Part shown: positions 52,770 to 60,678 of the stretch, piece by piece
Layout of the letters: each line of letters starts with the position of its first letter
Numbering within the stretch: position 1 is the stretch's first letter
Source of the DNA: Nitratifractor salsuginis DSM 16511
GTDB taxonomy: Bacteria; Campylobacterota; Campylobacteria; Campylobacterales; Sulfurovaceae
Assembly: GCF_000186245.1 (NCBI RefSeq)
Contig: NC_014935.1
Location: 1,550,001-1,614,000, forward strand
Length of the DNA stretch: 64,000 bases
Direction: 5' to 3'
Notes under the pieces: model-generated
Seen by the model: the letters and a program-made list of their open reading frames with translations, nothing else
Databases searched by the model: none
What the model was told of the DNA's origin: nothing
Made by a program: the position numbers and the translations under genes

Positions 52770-53768
52770 ATGCGGGAGGAGCTGCTTTACCGAATGCAAA
52801 ACGCCTTTCCCCTCACCGCACGTCCCTTCCAGGTGCTGGGGGAAGAGCTGGGGGCCAGCGAAGAGGAGGTCCTGAGTGAAGTCCGGCGCCTCAAGGAGGA
52901 GGGGATCATCCGTCAAACCTCCGCCATCTTCGATACCAAAAAACTGGGATACCATTCGTCGCTGGTGGCGTTCAAAGTCCCGGAAGAGCGGATCGAAACG
53001 GCTGCCGAGATCATCAATTCCCACCCCGGTGTCAGCCATAACTATCTGCGCAACCACGATTTCAACATCTGGTTTACCCTGGCCGTCCTTCCCGACTCCC
53101 GTATGGGGCTCCTCGGGACGGTCCAGAAACTCAAAGAACTCACCCAGGCGGACGAATCGATCATCCTCCCGACTCTGAAGATGTTCAAAATCTCCGTCAA
53201 ACTCGATACGACAGGGAAACAGAGCAAAAAGGAGCGGGTCCATAAGAAGGAGCTCAAGCCGATCAGGATGAGAGCCAGGCACTTCGCGGCGATCCGGGAA
53301 TTGCAAAAGGACATCCCCGTCATCGCAGAACCCTTCGCCCCGGCCATAGAACGGCTCAATATGAGTTACGACGAACTCTTCGCTCTGGCGAAGGAGCTCC
53401 AGGAAGCCGGGGTGATGCGCCGCTTCGCCACCATCCTCAACCACCGCAAAGCCGGCTTCACCGCCAACGCCATGAGCGTCTGGAACGTCCCCGAAGATCA
53501 GGCAGAAGAGTTGGGAAAGAAAATCGCGGAGTTTCGGGCGGTCAGCCACTGCTACCTACGCCCCAAATACCCCAACTGGCCCTACAACCTCTTCGCGATG
53601 GTCCACGCCCAGAGCCAGGAAGCCTGTGACGAGCTCATCGACGAGATCGCCCGGGAGACCGGGCTCAAAGAGTACGGCAAACTCTACTCCACCCGTGAAT
53701 TCAAGAAAAAGAGACTGGTCTATTTCGATCCCGCCTTCGAAGAATGGGAACGGAAATATGAAGGATAA
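52770..53768 (+). CDS. nirDL: NirDL-type fused siroheme decarboxylase (haem d1 biosynthesis)
   Basis: A 332-residue fusion of two AsnC/Lrp-fold halves (about 1-155 and 175-332), each with a winged helix and a C-terminal ferredoxin-like part (GYHSSLVAFKVPEE; GFTANAMSVWNVPE). This family decarboxylates siroheme to didecarboxysiroheme. Conserved His in HNYLRNHDFNIWFTL and HCYLRPKYPNWPYNL fits. The ATG at 52770 has AAAAGGAG. A separate nirG/nirH pair is not in the window. Confidence 0.88.
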   Translation: MREELLYRMQNAFPLTARPFQVLGEELGASEEEVLSEVRRLKEEGIIRQTSAIFDTKKLGYHSSLVAFKVPEERIETAAEIINSHPGVSHNYLRNHDFNIWFTLAVLPDSRMGLLGTVQKLKELTQADESIILPTLKMFKISVKLDTTGKQSKKERVHKKELKPIRMRARHFAAIRELQKDIPVIAEPFAPAIERLNMSYDELFALAKELQEAGVMRRFATILNHRKAGFTANAMSVWNVPEDQAEELGKKIAEFRAVSHCYLRPKYPNWPYNLFAMVHAQSQEACDELIDEIARETGLKEYGKLYSTREFKKKRLVYFDPAFEEWERKYEG

Positions 53769-53902
53769 GAAGTCGCACGCCGCAAGCACGGGCCTTCGGC
53801 CCTCACTTCATAATTTGTGTTAGGTGCTACGTGTTACGTGTTACGTAAATATCAACGCTCACCACAATTCGGTTACTCATTACTCCGTTACTCGGTTACT
53901 CG
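53769..53902. repeat. Composite heptamer-repeat element E10
   Basis: AAGTCGCACG, CGCAAGC, hairpin GGGCC-TTC-GGCCC (53790-53802), a TACGTGT array (53827-53846), a short spacer, then GTTACTC/ATTACTC units (53870-53902). It starts at the nirDL stop and ends in the TAA of the Crp/Fnr gene. The first half matches E7 almost base for base. Confidence 0.8.
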
Positions 53903-54604
53903 TTATTCAAGTCCCATCTGCTGCTTGAAATCGGCAATACAGTTGGTGCAAGTCTTGATCTTATTGCTTTCGATGACCCGGTCCAGCGCTACAGGATCGA
54001 GCACTTTGACTTCGTGGGTTTTGCCGATTTCGATCAGGCCCTCTTTTTTCATCTTCTTGAAGATCCGGGAGAGGGTCTCGGGAGTCAGGTTGAGAATGGA
54101 GGCGACTTCGTTGTATTTGAGTTTACTGAAGATTTCACTGTTTTCCAGGAGCATCTTGGCCACTTTCGCCTCGGAAGAGTAGATCGTCTCTTTGTGAATC
54201 AACGAGGAGAGGACCATGATCTTGGAAGTGAGGGATTTGATGATCTCCAGGGAGAAATCGCTGTTGGAAAGGTTTTTGTAAATGATCTCATAGGGGATCA
54301 GGGCCATTTTCCCCTCGGTGACGAATTCACAGGTGGCGGGAAAAGGCATCTTCTCGAAACAGGCATACTCTCCCACGACCGCCGGAGCTTCAAAGCGGTT
54401 GATCTGAACCTGGGTCCCTTTGGGAGAGGTCTTGTAGAGTTTGACGGTCCCTTCGATCACCACATAGAGATACTCTCCCCGATCCCCCTCGTAGAAGACA
54501 ATCCCATCCTTCCCATAGCTACGGACAATAGTATGCTCTTTGAGCTCGGTCACGTTCTGATCGGATAGATTGGAAAAGAGTTGTATCTCGCGCAGGTCAT
54601 ACAT
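53903..54604 (-). CDS. Crp/Fnr-family regulator with C-terminal Cys-x-x-Cys
   Basis: A 233-residue protein: cyclic-nucleotide-binding-type sensor domain (about 8-120), dimer helix, and winged helix with VASILNLTPETLSRIFKKM. Glu176, Ser179 and Arg180 correspond to the FNR residues that read TTGA half-sites, matching the boxes in this window. There are no N-terminal Fe-S cysteines, but CTNC (219-222) ends the protein. Likely the NO/anaerobiosis regulator of the nap-nir-nor genes (inference). No box in its own promoter; a TACAAT lies about 30 nt upstream. Confidence 0.85.
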   Translation of the reverse strand: MYDLREIQLFSNLSDQNVTELKEHTIVRSYGKDGIVFYEGDRGEYLYVVIEGTVKLYKTSPKGTQVQINRFEAPAVVGEYACFEKMPFPATCEFVTEGKMALIPYEIIYKNLSNSDFSLEIIKSLTSKIMVLSSLIHKETIYSSEAKVAKMLLENSEIFSKLKYNEVASILNLTPETLSRIFKKMKKEGLIEIGKTHEVKVLDPVALDRVIESNKIKTCTNCIADFKQQMGLE

Positions 54605-54721
54605 AGGCAATTATCCTTCTCAATGAAGAAGAATTGTAGCAGAGATTCCTGAGCCGGCTATAAAAAAATTCATAGTATTTCAATTGAAGCTCTTGGTGAC
54701 AGCATCCCCAAGGACCCGAAG

Positions 54722-55459
54722 CTACTCGGCAAACCACCGGAGCGTCTCGCGAAGCTCGACCACCTTGCCGACGACAATCAGAGCCGGGGTCGGGATCCCG
54801 GCTTCCTTCACTCGGGCATATATGTTTTCCAGGGTTCCGACGACACATTGCTGCTCCGGTGTCGTTCCCCGGGAGATCACGGCGGCCGGTGTGGCAGGGT
54901 CCCGCCCGATGCGAATGAGGTTTTCGGCGATTTTGCTCAGATTGTGCAGCCCCATGAGAAAAATGATCGTCTCATCGCTCTTCATACTCTCCCAGTCTAC
55001 CTGGGACTGCTCTTTGTTGGGAGCTTCATGCCCGGTGACGACCTTGAAAGAGACCGCCACACCACGATGGGTCACCGGGATGCCGGCATAGGCGGGTACG
55101 GAGATAGCCGAGGTAACTCCGGGGATGAATTCGTAGGCGATTCCCCGCTCTTTGAGATAGGCCGCCTCTTCCCCTCCCCGGCCAAAGACCAGCGGGTCCC
55201 CGCCTTTGAGCCGGACAACGGTTTCGTGCTCGAGGGCATTTTGGTAAATCACTTCGTTGATCTGATCCTGAGGCAGCGTATGGCGGCCATCCTCTTTGCC
55301 CACATAGACAAATTTACAGCCATCCTTGGCTTCGTCGAGAATCTTCGGATTGGCCAGGCGATCGTAAATGATCACATCCGCCTGCCGAACGACGCGAAGG
55401 GCCTTGACCGTCAAAAGATCGATATCGCCGGGACCCGCACCTGTAAGATAAACCATCAT
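54722..55459 (-). CDS. cobA/nirE: Uroporphyrinogen-III C-methyltransferase
   Basis: Makes precorrin-2 from uroporphyrinogen III with two SAM. 245 residues: VYLTGAGPGDIDLLTVKAL, DRLANP, RLKGGDPLVFGRGGEE, IPGVTSAISVPAYAGIP and PVTHRG are all typical of SUMT. Placed next to nirJ and the regulator it serves haem d1 (nirE role) as well as siroheme. Confidence 0.95.
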   Translation of the reverse strand: MMVYLTGAGPGDIDLLTVKALRVVRQADVIIYDRLANPKILDEAKDGCKFVYVGKEDGRHTLPQDQINEVIYQNALEHETVVRLKGGDPLVFGRGGEEAAYLKERGIAYEFIPGVTSAISVPAYAGIPVTHRGVAVSFKVVTGHEAPNKEQSQVDWESMKSDETIIFLMGLHNLSKIAENLIRIGRDPATPAAVISRGTTPEQQCVVGTLENIYARVKEAGIPTPALIVVGKVVELRETLRWFAE

Positions 55460-55466
55460 TCCTCCA

Positions 55467-55576
55467 AGTAATGAGTAACTAGTAACTAGTAACTAGTAAC
55501 TAGTAACTAGAAATTTTTTCCATTTTATCATCGATCCGATGGAGCCAAAAAAAAATTCTCCATCCTCAATCTTCAA
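55467..55576. repeat. Composite heptamer-repeat element E11
   Basis: A near-perfect TAACTAG array of about six units (55476-55510), a core with CATCG-ATC-CGATG and flanking T- and A-runs (55511-55553), then TCCTCAA, TCTTCAA, TCTTCCA units (55555-55576). It supplies the TGA of nirJ. Confidence 0.8.
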
Positions 55577-56703
55577 TCTTCCATCCCTGTTATCTCAGCC
55601 ATGCTGAGATAACAGGAGGGGTCTTCAGCCCAGAGATCTCCGTGGATCGCCCATGCCCGGCTGCGGCTGCCTCCGTTGCAAATGTCGATCACGCCGCAAT
55701 CGGCGCATTTTCCCGAGAGCTTACGGGAATGCTCCCGCAGACGTGTGAGCAACTCATTCTCCTGATCCAGCCAAATCTCGCTGAAGGGCCGCTCGGTCAT
55801 ATTGCCGATGATATAGGGAAAGAATGGGTCGGGTTTGACATTGCCTTTCCAATCGATATTGACCAGTTTGCGACCGGCGCTGTTGCCGCCCCAGTTTCGC
55901 AGGCGCCGGGCCATCTCCCCTCCCAGCTCGGGGTAGCGCTCGGCGAACTTTTCGAGAAAGAGGATCGCATCCATCTCCATATTGCCGGTGACGATATCGA
56001 TTTTGCGTCCCTCGTCGTGGTATTGGAAGGCTTTGTCGATGATGAACTCCACATACGTGCGGCGTTCTTCGGGCGTGATGTCGATCTTGAGATTCTCCAA
56101 GCCCCGTCCGCTGTATACCAGATGGGAGATGTAGATCTTGTCCACGCCGATCCGTTCGGCCAAATCAAAGATCTCGTAGAAGCTCCCCTGGGTCTCTTTG
56201 GTCAGGGTGAAACGGATCCCCGCATTGCCGCCGTGCTGCTGAATCAGGGCGATGGCATCCAGGCTGCGGCGATAAGCCCCTTCCAGACCCCTGAAAGCAT
56301 CGTGGACCTCTTCGATACCGTCGATGCTGATCCCGATGTAGTTGAAGGTCTCGATGATCCGGTCGACATTCTTTTCACTCACATAGAGGCCGTTGGTGGA
56401 GAGGTAAGTGATGATCCCCGCCCGGCGCATCGCATCGGCGATGGTGAAGATATCTTTGCGGATCAGGGGCTCTCCCCCGCTGAAGATCACAAAGCGCACT
56501 CCCGCTTTGAGTAGCTCGGGGATCGCCCCGAGGATGAACTCCGTCGAGAGAAAATCTTCGCTGTTGGGATCGGCATAGCTGTAGCAGTGACGGCAGGCGA
56601 GGTTGCAGCGGTTGGTGAAATTCCAGATGGCGATGGAGCCGTCCAGCGAACGCTCCGGCTTACCTGCCGTCACCGAATCGATCAGGTTCGAGAGCCGGAA
56701 CAC
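55573..56703 (-). CDS. nirJ: NirJ radical-SAM enzyme of haem d1 synthesis
   Basis: A 376-residue radical-SAM protein: C33-x3-C37-x2-C40 (CNLACRHC) for the SAM-bound [4Fe-4S], GGEPL, and a SPASM-like C-terminal set (CADCGVIDIC ... C). NirJ replaces the propionates on rings A and B by oxo groups. GTG start at 56703, directly after the nirF TAA. Confidence 0.9.
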   Translation of the reverse strand: MFRLSNLIDSVTAGKPERSLDGSIAIWNFTNRCNLACRHCYSYADPNSEDFLSTEFILGAIPELLKAGVRFVIFSGGEPLIRKDIFTIADAMRRAGIITYLSTNGLYVSEKNVDRIIETFNYIGISIDGIEEVHDAFRGLEGAYRRSLDAIALIQQHGGNAGIRFTLTKETQGSFYEIFDLAERIGVDKIYISHLVYSGRGLENLKIDITPEERRTYVEFIIDKAFQYHDEGRKIDIVTGNMEMDAILFLEKFAERYPELGGEMARRLRNWGGNSAGRKLVNIDWKGNVKPDPFFPYIIGNMTERPFSEIWLDQENELLTRLREHSRKLSGKCADCGVIDICNGGSRSRAWAIHGDLWAEDPSCYLSMAEITGMED

Positions 56704-57843
56704 TTAATGACTCACTTTGCGGATTTTGGGGGCGGGCTCGTCGGGCGCTTCGAAGAGGAAGATCCCCGAAGGTTTGGGCACCGGCCACATGAAGTGCTTC
56801 CACCACTTTTTGGGATCGGGGTCAGTCGTATGGTATGCCAGGACCTCGTTTTTGGTATTGACGCTGAAGTAGATCTCCGGTTCATCCTTGGACCAGCGCA
56901 GATGAAGGATCCAGCCCGGGAAGTGGAAAGTCCGGGCGATCTTGAACGTTTTGGCATCGATGATCTGCACATAGGGGAAATCTTTGCCGCTGAAGGAGAC
57001 CGCCAGCCACTTTTTGTCGGGGCTGAGGGCGGTAAAGACGGGATTTCCCTTGACGTCGATGGCTCTCACCGGCTTGAAATCGTGATCGAAGACAAAGACC
57101 TTTTTGGCCCCGACCGCCGGGACGAAGAAGTAGCGGTCCGAAATGCTCCAGAATCCGAAATGGGGGACTTTGAGAATCCGATCTTTCCGGCCCAGGTCCA
57201 GGGGAATCTTTTTGTAGGTCATCGTATCGAGATTGAGCAGCCCCACCGCCGGAGAGTTGAAAAGCCCGGCGACATAGAGGTTTTTGTGGATCATCGCGTC
57301 GAAGGGGACTTTACCGATATTCTCGAACTTTTTGTAGAGCACGAAGTGGGGTTTGCCCTTGCCCTCATTCGCATCTTTCATCACCCAGATCTGATCCTTG
57401 TCCATCAATTCGAAGATGAGATAATTTTTGTAATTCTTGATCCCGACGTTCCGGCTGCCGGTCTTGATGCTCTCGATGGGGTTGAGATCGCGGTCGAGCA
57501 CTTCGACGGTCTTGTTGTCATAGTTGGCCACGGCCAGGTAGTTGTCCCCGATGATGAATCCGATGGCGCTCTTGGAAGTCTTGTACTCTTTGAGCTTTTT
57601 GTTGTGTATAGGGTCGAACTTGATCACATAGCCATCGCGGGTGATGACGTAACCGTCGTTGCCTTTGAATTTCACCACCGCGTGGTTGAAATTGTGCATA
57701 TTCTTGATTTCGTCATAGAGGAGATTGTGATCGATCACCGCCAAGGCGGAGTTTTCCCGCTCCACGACGAAGATCTTCTCCCGGGCACTCAAAGTACCGA
57801 AGAGTGCGGCCAGCAAAATGACGAGCAGTAGGGGTTTTCTCAT
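56704..57843 (-). CDS. nirF: NirF haem d1 biosynthesis protein
   Basis: A 379-residue periplasmic beta-propeller (signal peptide 1-20) related to the d1 domain of NirS but without a haem c motif. It has VITRDGYVIKFDP, NYDNKTVEVLD and FDAMIH typical of NirF, which acts as a dehydrogenase late in d1 synthesis. Between nirC and nirJ; the ATG overlaps the nirC stop (ATGA). Confidence 0.88.
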   Translation of the reverse strand: MRKPLLLVILLAALFGTLSAREKIFVVERENSALAVIDHNLLYDEIKNMHNFNHAVVKFKGNDGYVITRDGYVIKFDPIHNKKLKEYKTSKSAIGFIIGDNYLAVANYDNKTVEVLDRDLNPIESIKTGSRNVGIKNYKNYLIFELMDKDQIWVMKDANEGKGKPHFVLYKKFENIGKVPFDAMIHKNLYVAGLFNSPAVGLLNLDTMTYKKIPLDLGRKDRILKVPHFGFWSISDRYFFVPAVGAKKVFVFDHDFKPVRAIDVKGNPVFTALSPDKKWLAVSFSGKDFPYVQIIDAKTFKIARTFHFPGWILHLRWSKDEPEIYFSVNTKNEVLAYHTTDPDPKKWWKHFMWPVPKPSGIFLFEAPDEPAPKIRKVSH

Positions 57844-58163
57844 TTTTTATCCTTGAAAAGCATAATAAAGTCGGTCAGAGCCTGAATCTGGGTGGCATTG
57901 AGATCATTGAAAGCCGGCATGGAGTTTCGGGCATAGCCCAGGGTTTTGGAGACCCGCTCGGGATCGACGATCTGAGCCATGATCTCTTCCCGGCTCCGTT
58001 TGTTGGCTATCGAATGAAAAGAGGGTCCGAAGGCTTCCGCCGTCTGATGGTGGCAGCCCCAGCAATACTCCTTGAAGAGGCGATACCCCGGAGTTCCCTC
58101 TCCCACATTGGCGGCCTGGAGCATCCAGGACAGACACAAAGCTGCCAAAACGACTCTTTTCAT
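57840..58163 (-). CDS. nirC: NirC-type small cytochrome c
   Basis: A 107-residue exported monohaem cytochrome: signal peptide (1-17), CWGCH, and a Met ligand in RNSMPAF. Length and position before nirF match NirC. AGGAGAG precedes the ATG at 58163. Confidence 0.88.
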   Translation of the reverse strand: MKRVVLAALCLSWMLQAANVGEGTPGYRLFKEYCWGCHHQTAEAFGPSFHSIANKRSREEIMAQIVDPERVSKTLGYARNSMPAFNDLNATQIQALTDFIMLFKDKK

Positions 58164-58207
58164 CTCGGATCTCTCCTTTTCGATAACCTTCAAACTGTTT
58201 CGACGGT

Positions 58208-58278
58208 ATGATAACAGCTCTTCATTGAGGACCTGTTGACAGATATCAAAGCTTCTCTATAAAAGTAGAGAGTAGAAT
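58208..58278. promoter_or_regulatory. Divergent FNR/NnrR-type promoter of nirCFJ and the siroheme reductase
   Basis: Box TTGAC-AGAT-ATCAA at 58236-58249. Minus strand: TATCAT at 58213-58208 (22 nt). Plus strand: TAGAAT at 58273-58278 (23 nt). A second partial site AAGAT-AATT-ATCAA lies at 58286-58299, only 15 nt before the plus-strand start. Confidence 0.72.
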
Positions 58279-58314
58279 TCACTTTAAGATAATTATCAAA
58301 GTAGAGAACCTCCT

Positions 58315-59973
58315 GTGAAACAAGCAAATGAGCCAAAGCTGAACAAGATCGAACGCTACAAAAGAGAGCTTCCTCCCGCCGACTTTTCACCTGAGCGTGT
58401 CAAAGATTGGCAAAACGTGGACGAACGGTGCCGGTTCTATCTGAAAAATTTCGGCCTTTACAACAACAAGCTTCGTCCCGATCTCTGGATGATCCGTCTT
58501 CGCTTCGACGGAGGCCTCATCACGCCCGAGGCCCTCAAACTACTTGCCCGGATCGCACGACAGGAAACAGCCCGCCTCCTCCTGACCGCTCGGGGGCAGA
58601 TGGAGCTTCACGACCTCAGGGCCGGCCGGGTCCTGCCCCTCTGGCGGGAGCTCAAAGCTGCCGGGCTGCAAACGTGCCAAGTCATTTCCGACAATTTTCG
58701 GGGCATCGTTATCGATCCTCTCGACGGCCTCGCCTCCGACAACCGCATCGAATGTCTATCCATCCTACAGGAGATCAGAGAGCGGGTCGTGGGCAAGCGT
58801 GAGTGGATCGGCACCCTCCCCCGCAAATTCAACACGGCCCTCATCGGCAGAGAGGCTCCCTCGTTCAACCCTTGGGGGAACGACCTCCTCCTGGCCCTGG
58901 CCCGCGATGGAGATCGATGGGGGTTTAACCTCTATCTGGGGGGTAAAAACAGTGAGACCGCCCGGGAGGCCGATATCTTCTGCCCTCCCGAAAGTGCGGC
59001 GGACCTTTTTGAAGCGGTCGCCAAAGTCTATCGGGAACACGGCCCGAGAGGCAGCCGCTCCAAAACCCGCCTCTTTCACCTCATCGAAGAGGTGGGAATG
59101 CCTCAAATCCGTGTGTGGATCGAAGAGGAGTCGGGCACTCCCCTGCCCCGGGCGGGAGAGCTCAGGATGCAAAGCAGCCACCGCAACCGAGACCATCTCC
59201 TCCCTATCCGCCGCTACGGCCGCCACGGAGAGATCAGCCCCGAGGAACTCGAAAAAGCCGTCCAAGAGGCCCAAAGCCACGAACACACCCTCCGTCTGAC
59301 TCCCCACCAGGAACTCTGGGCTTTCGATCCGGACCTGGTCCATCAAGAAATTCAAAATCCCAAATCCAAAATCCCAAATCACGCTTCTACCGGAAGCGTA
59401 ACCGCGTGTGCCGGCTCCCGCTACTGCCCCCTCTCCCTCTGGGACATCAAAGAAGACCTGGCGCTCCTCCCCCTGGGACGTCTGGAAAAGCTGGGGGTGA
59501 GCCTCGGATTCAGCGGCTGCCTCAAAGGGTGCGGACGACACTACCACAGCGATCTGGGGCTCATCGGCCTGCGCACCAACCTCTATGCCGAAACCGAACG
59601 GGCGGCACGGATCTTCCTGGGAGCGCTCCAGGCACCCGAGCCTATGCCGGCGCGGATGCTCTACTACTCTGTGCCCCTGCGCAGACTCGGTGAATTGCTC
59701 CATACGATCCTCGATGATTATGAAGCCTCGGACAGGGCGGATTTCGAAACCTTCAGCCGAGAAGTTCTCGCACGCTACTCCATCGAGACTTTGCAGTTGT
59801 GGTATCTCGTCCGCCAACTCCATGAGCTCCCCAATAATCTCGTTGAGTTATTCTACGCAGGCGACGAATTCGTGCTCCTGTCAAAGATCGATGAACTCCC
59901 GGATATGCCGCAAAACCCCGAACTCTACGAAAAAATCAAACAACTCAGCCACCGCCTCTGGGATCTCGTTTGA
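58315..59973 (+). CDS. Ferredoxin-type nitrite/sulfite reductase (siroheme, [4Fe-4S])
   Basis: A 552-residue NirA/SiR-family protein with two ferredoxin-like half domains and the siroheme/Fe-S ligands C365-x5-C371 (CAGSRYC) and C402-x3-C406 (CLKGC). It reduces nitrite to ammonia or sulfite to sulfide. The FNR box and haem d1 neighbours suggest nitrite, which is not proven. GTG start; the ribosome-binding site is weak. Residues 345-358 are encoded by a heptamer array plus hairpin (E12) inserted in frame just before the cluster-binding loop. Confidence 0.85.
   Translation: MKQANEPKLNKIERYKRELPPADFSPERVKDWQNVDERCRFYLKNFGLYNNKLRPDLWMIRLRFDGGLITPEALKLLARIARQETARLLLTARGQMELHDLRAGRVLPLWRELKAAGLQTCQVISDNFRGIVIDPLDGLASDNRIECLSILQEIRERVVGKREWIGTLPRKFNTALIGREAPSFNPWGNDLLLALARDGDRWGFNLYLGGKNSETAREADIFCPPESAADLFEAVAKVYREHGPRGSRSKTRLFHLIEEVGMPQIRVWIEEESGTPLPRAGELRMQSSHRNRDHLLPIRRYGRHGEISPEELEKAVQEAQSHEHTLRLTPHQELWAFDPDLVHQEIQNPKSKIPNHASTGSVTACAGSRYCPLSLWDIKEDLALLPLGRLEKLGVSLGFSGCLKGCGRHYHSDLGLIGLRTNLYAETERAARIFLGALQAPEPMPARMLYYSVPLRRLGELLHTILDDYEASDRADFETFSREVLARYSIETLQLWYLVRQLHELPNNLVELFYAGDEFVLLSKIDELPDMPQNPELYEKIKQLSHRLWDLV
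59350..59398. repeat. Heptamer element E12 inside a coding sequence
   Basis: Units TTCAAAA, TCCCAAA, TCCAAAA, TCCCAAA (59350-59380) followed by hairpin CGCTTC-TACCG-GAAGCG (59382-59398). The units match the right arrays of E6 and E7. It is read in frame as an Ile/Asn/Pro/Lys-rich insert of about 16 residues. Confidence 0.8.
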
Positions 59974-60036
59974 GCCCTTCTGAATGCAACGGAACATTTT
60001 TGGATAAAATACTTCAAAATAAAGAACGGAAGTGGA

Positions 60037-60678
60037 ATGAAATCACATTATGTCTGTTGCGAAGAGTGTGATGAGATCAGTCGCCTTCCCTATCCCCATC
60101 GCCCCGGAGTCTATCGCTGCCCCAATTGCCGTCATACACTTTTCCGATACTCTCCGGGGATGGTCGAGAAACTCTACGCTTTGAGTTTCGCCGCTTTGAT
60201 CCTCTTTATGATCACCAATCTCTTTCCTTTTTTGAGCTTCGAAGTGATGGGGAACAAAGCGGAAGCCACCTTTACCACCGCATTCATTTATCTCTACAAA
60301 GAGGGGGATTACCTCATTGCCCTGGCGCTGCTGATGACGACGCTGGTGGTCCCGGCGATGCGGATCCTGCTGCTGCTCTTTCTGACCGGCCCCATCTATC
60401 ATCGCATCGTTCCACGCTACGCATCGACGATGCTCAAGATTTTCGAAGCCATCACCCCGTGGGGGATGCTGGATGTCTTTCTGGTCGCCATCCTGGTCTC
60501 CATCGTCAAACTCGTCAAGATGGGGACGATCATCCCGGGAACTTCCCTTTGGGCCTTTGGCGCAATGGTCTTTGTCCTGGCCTATATGCAGATGATCTTC
60601 GATCCCCATCCCCTCTGGGACCTGATCGACAGAGCCCGCGGCCGGGAACCCGACCTTCCCAGGAAGAGTGAACGATGA
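60037..60678 (+). CDS. pqiA: PqiA-like membrane protein (first half)
   Basis: A 213-residue protein: N-terminal zinc-ribbon-like pairs (CCEEC ... CPNC) and four membrane helices with NLFPFLSFEVMG, as in one half of E. coli PqiA. PqiABC moves lipids between membranes. Preceded by a TAAAAT -10; overlaps the next gene (ATGA). Confidence 0.88.
   Translation: MKSHYVCCEECDEISRLPYPHRPGVYRCPNCRHTLFRYSPGMVEKLYALSFAALILFMITNLFPFLSFEVMGNKAEATFTTAFIYLYKEGDYLIALALLMTTLVVPAMRILLLLFLTGPIYHRIVPRYASTMLKIFEAITPWGMLDVFLVAILVSIVKLVKMGTIIPGTSLWAFGAMVFVLAYMQMIFDPHPLWDLIDRARGREPDLPRKSER

Noticed and set aside
55467-55510. TAACTAG array considered as a CRISPR
   Set aside because: The unit is 7 bp with no spacers, and there are no cas genes in the window.
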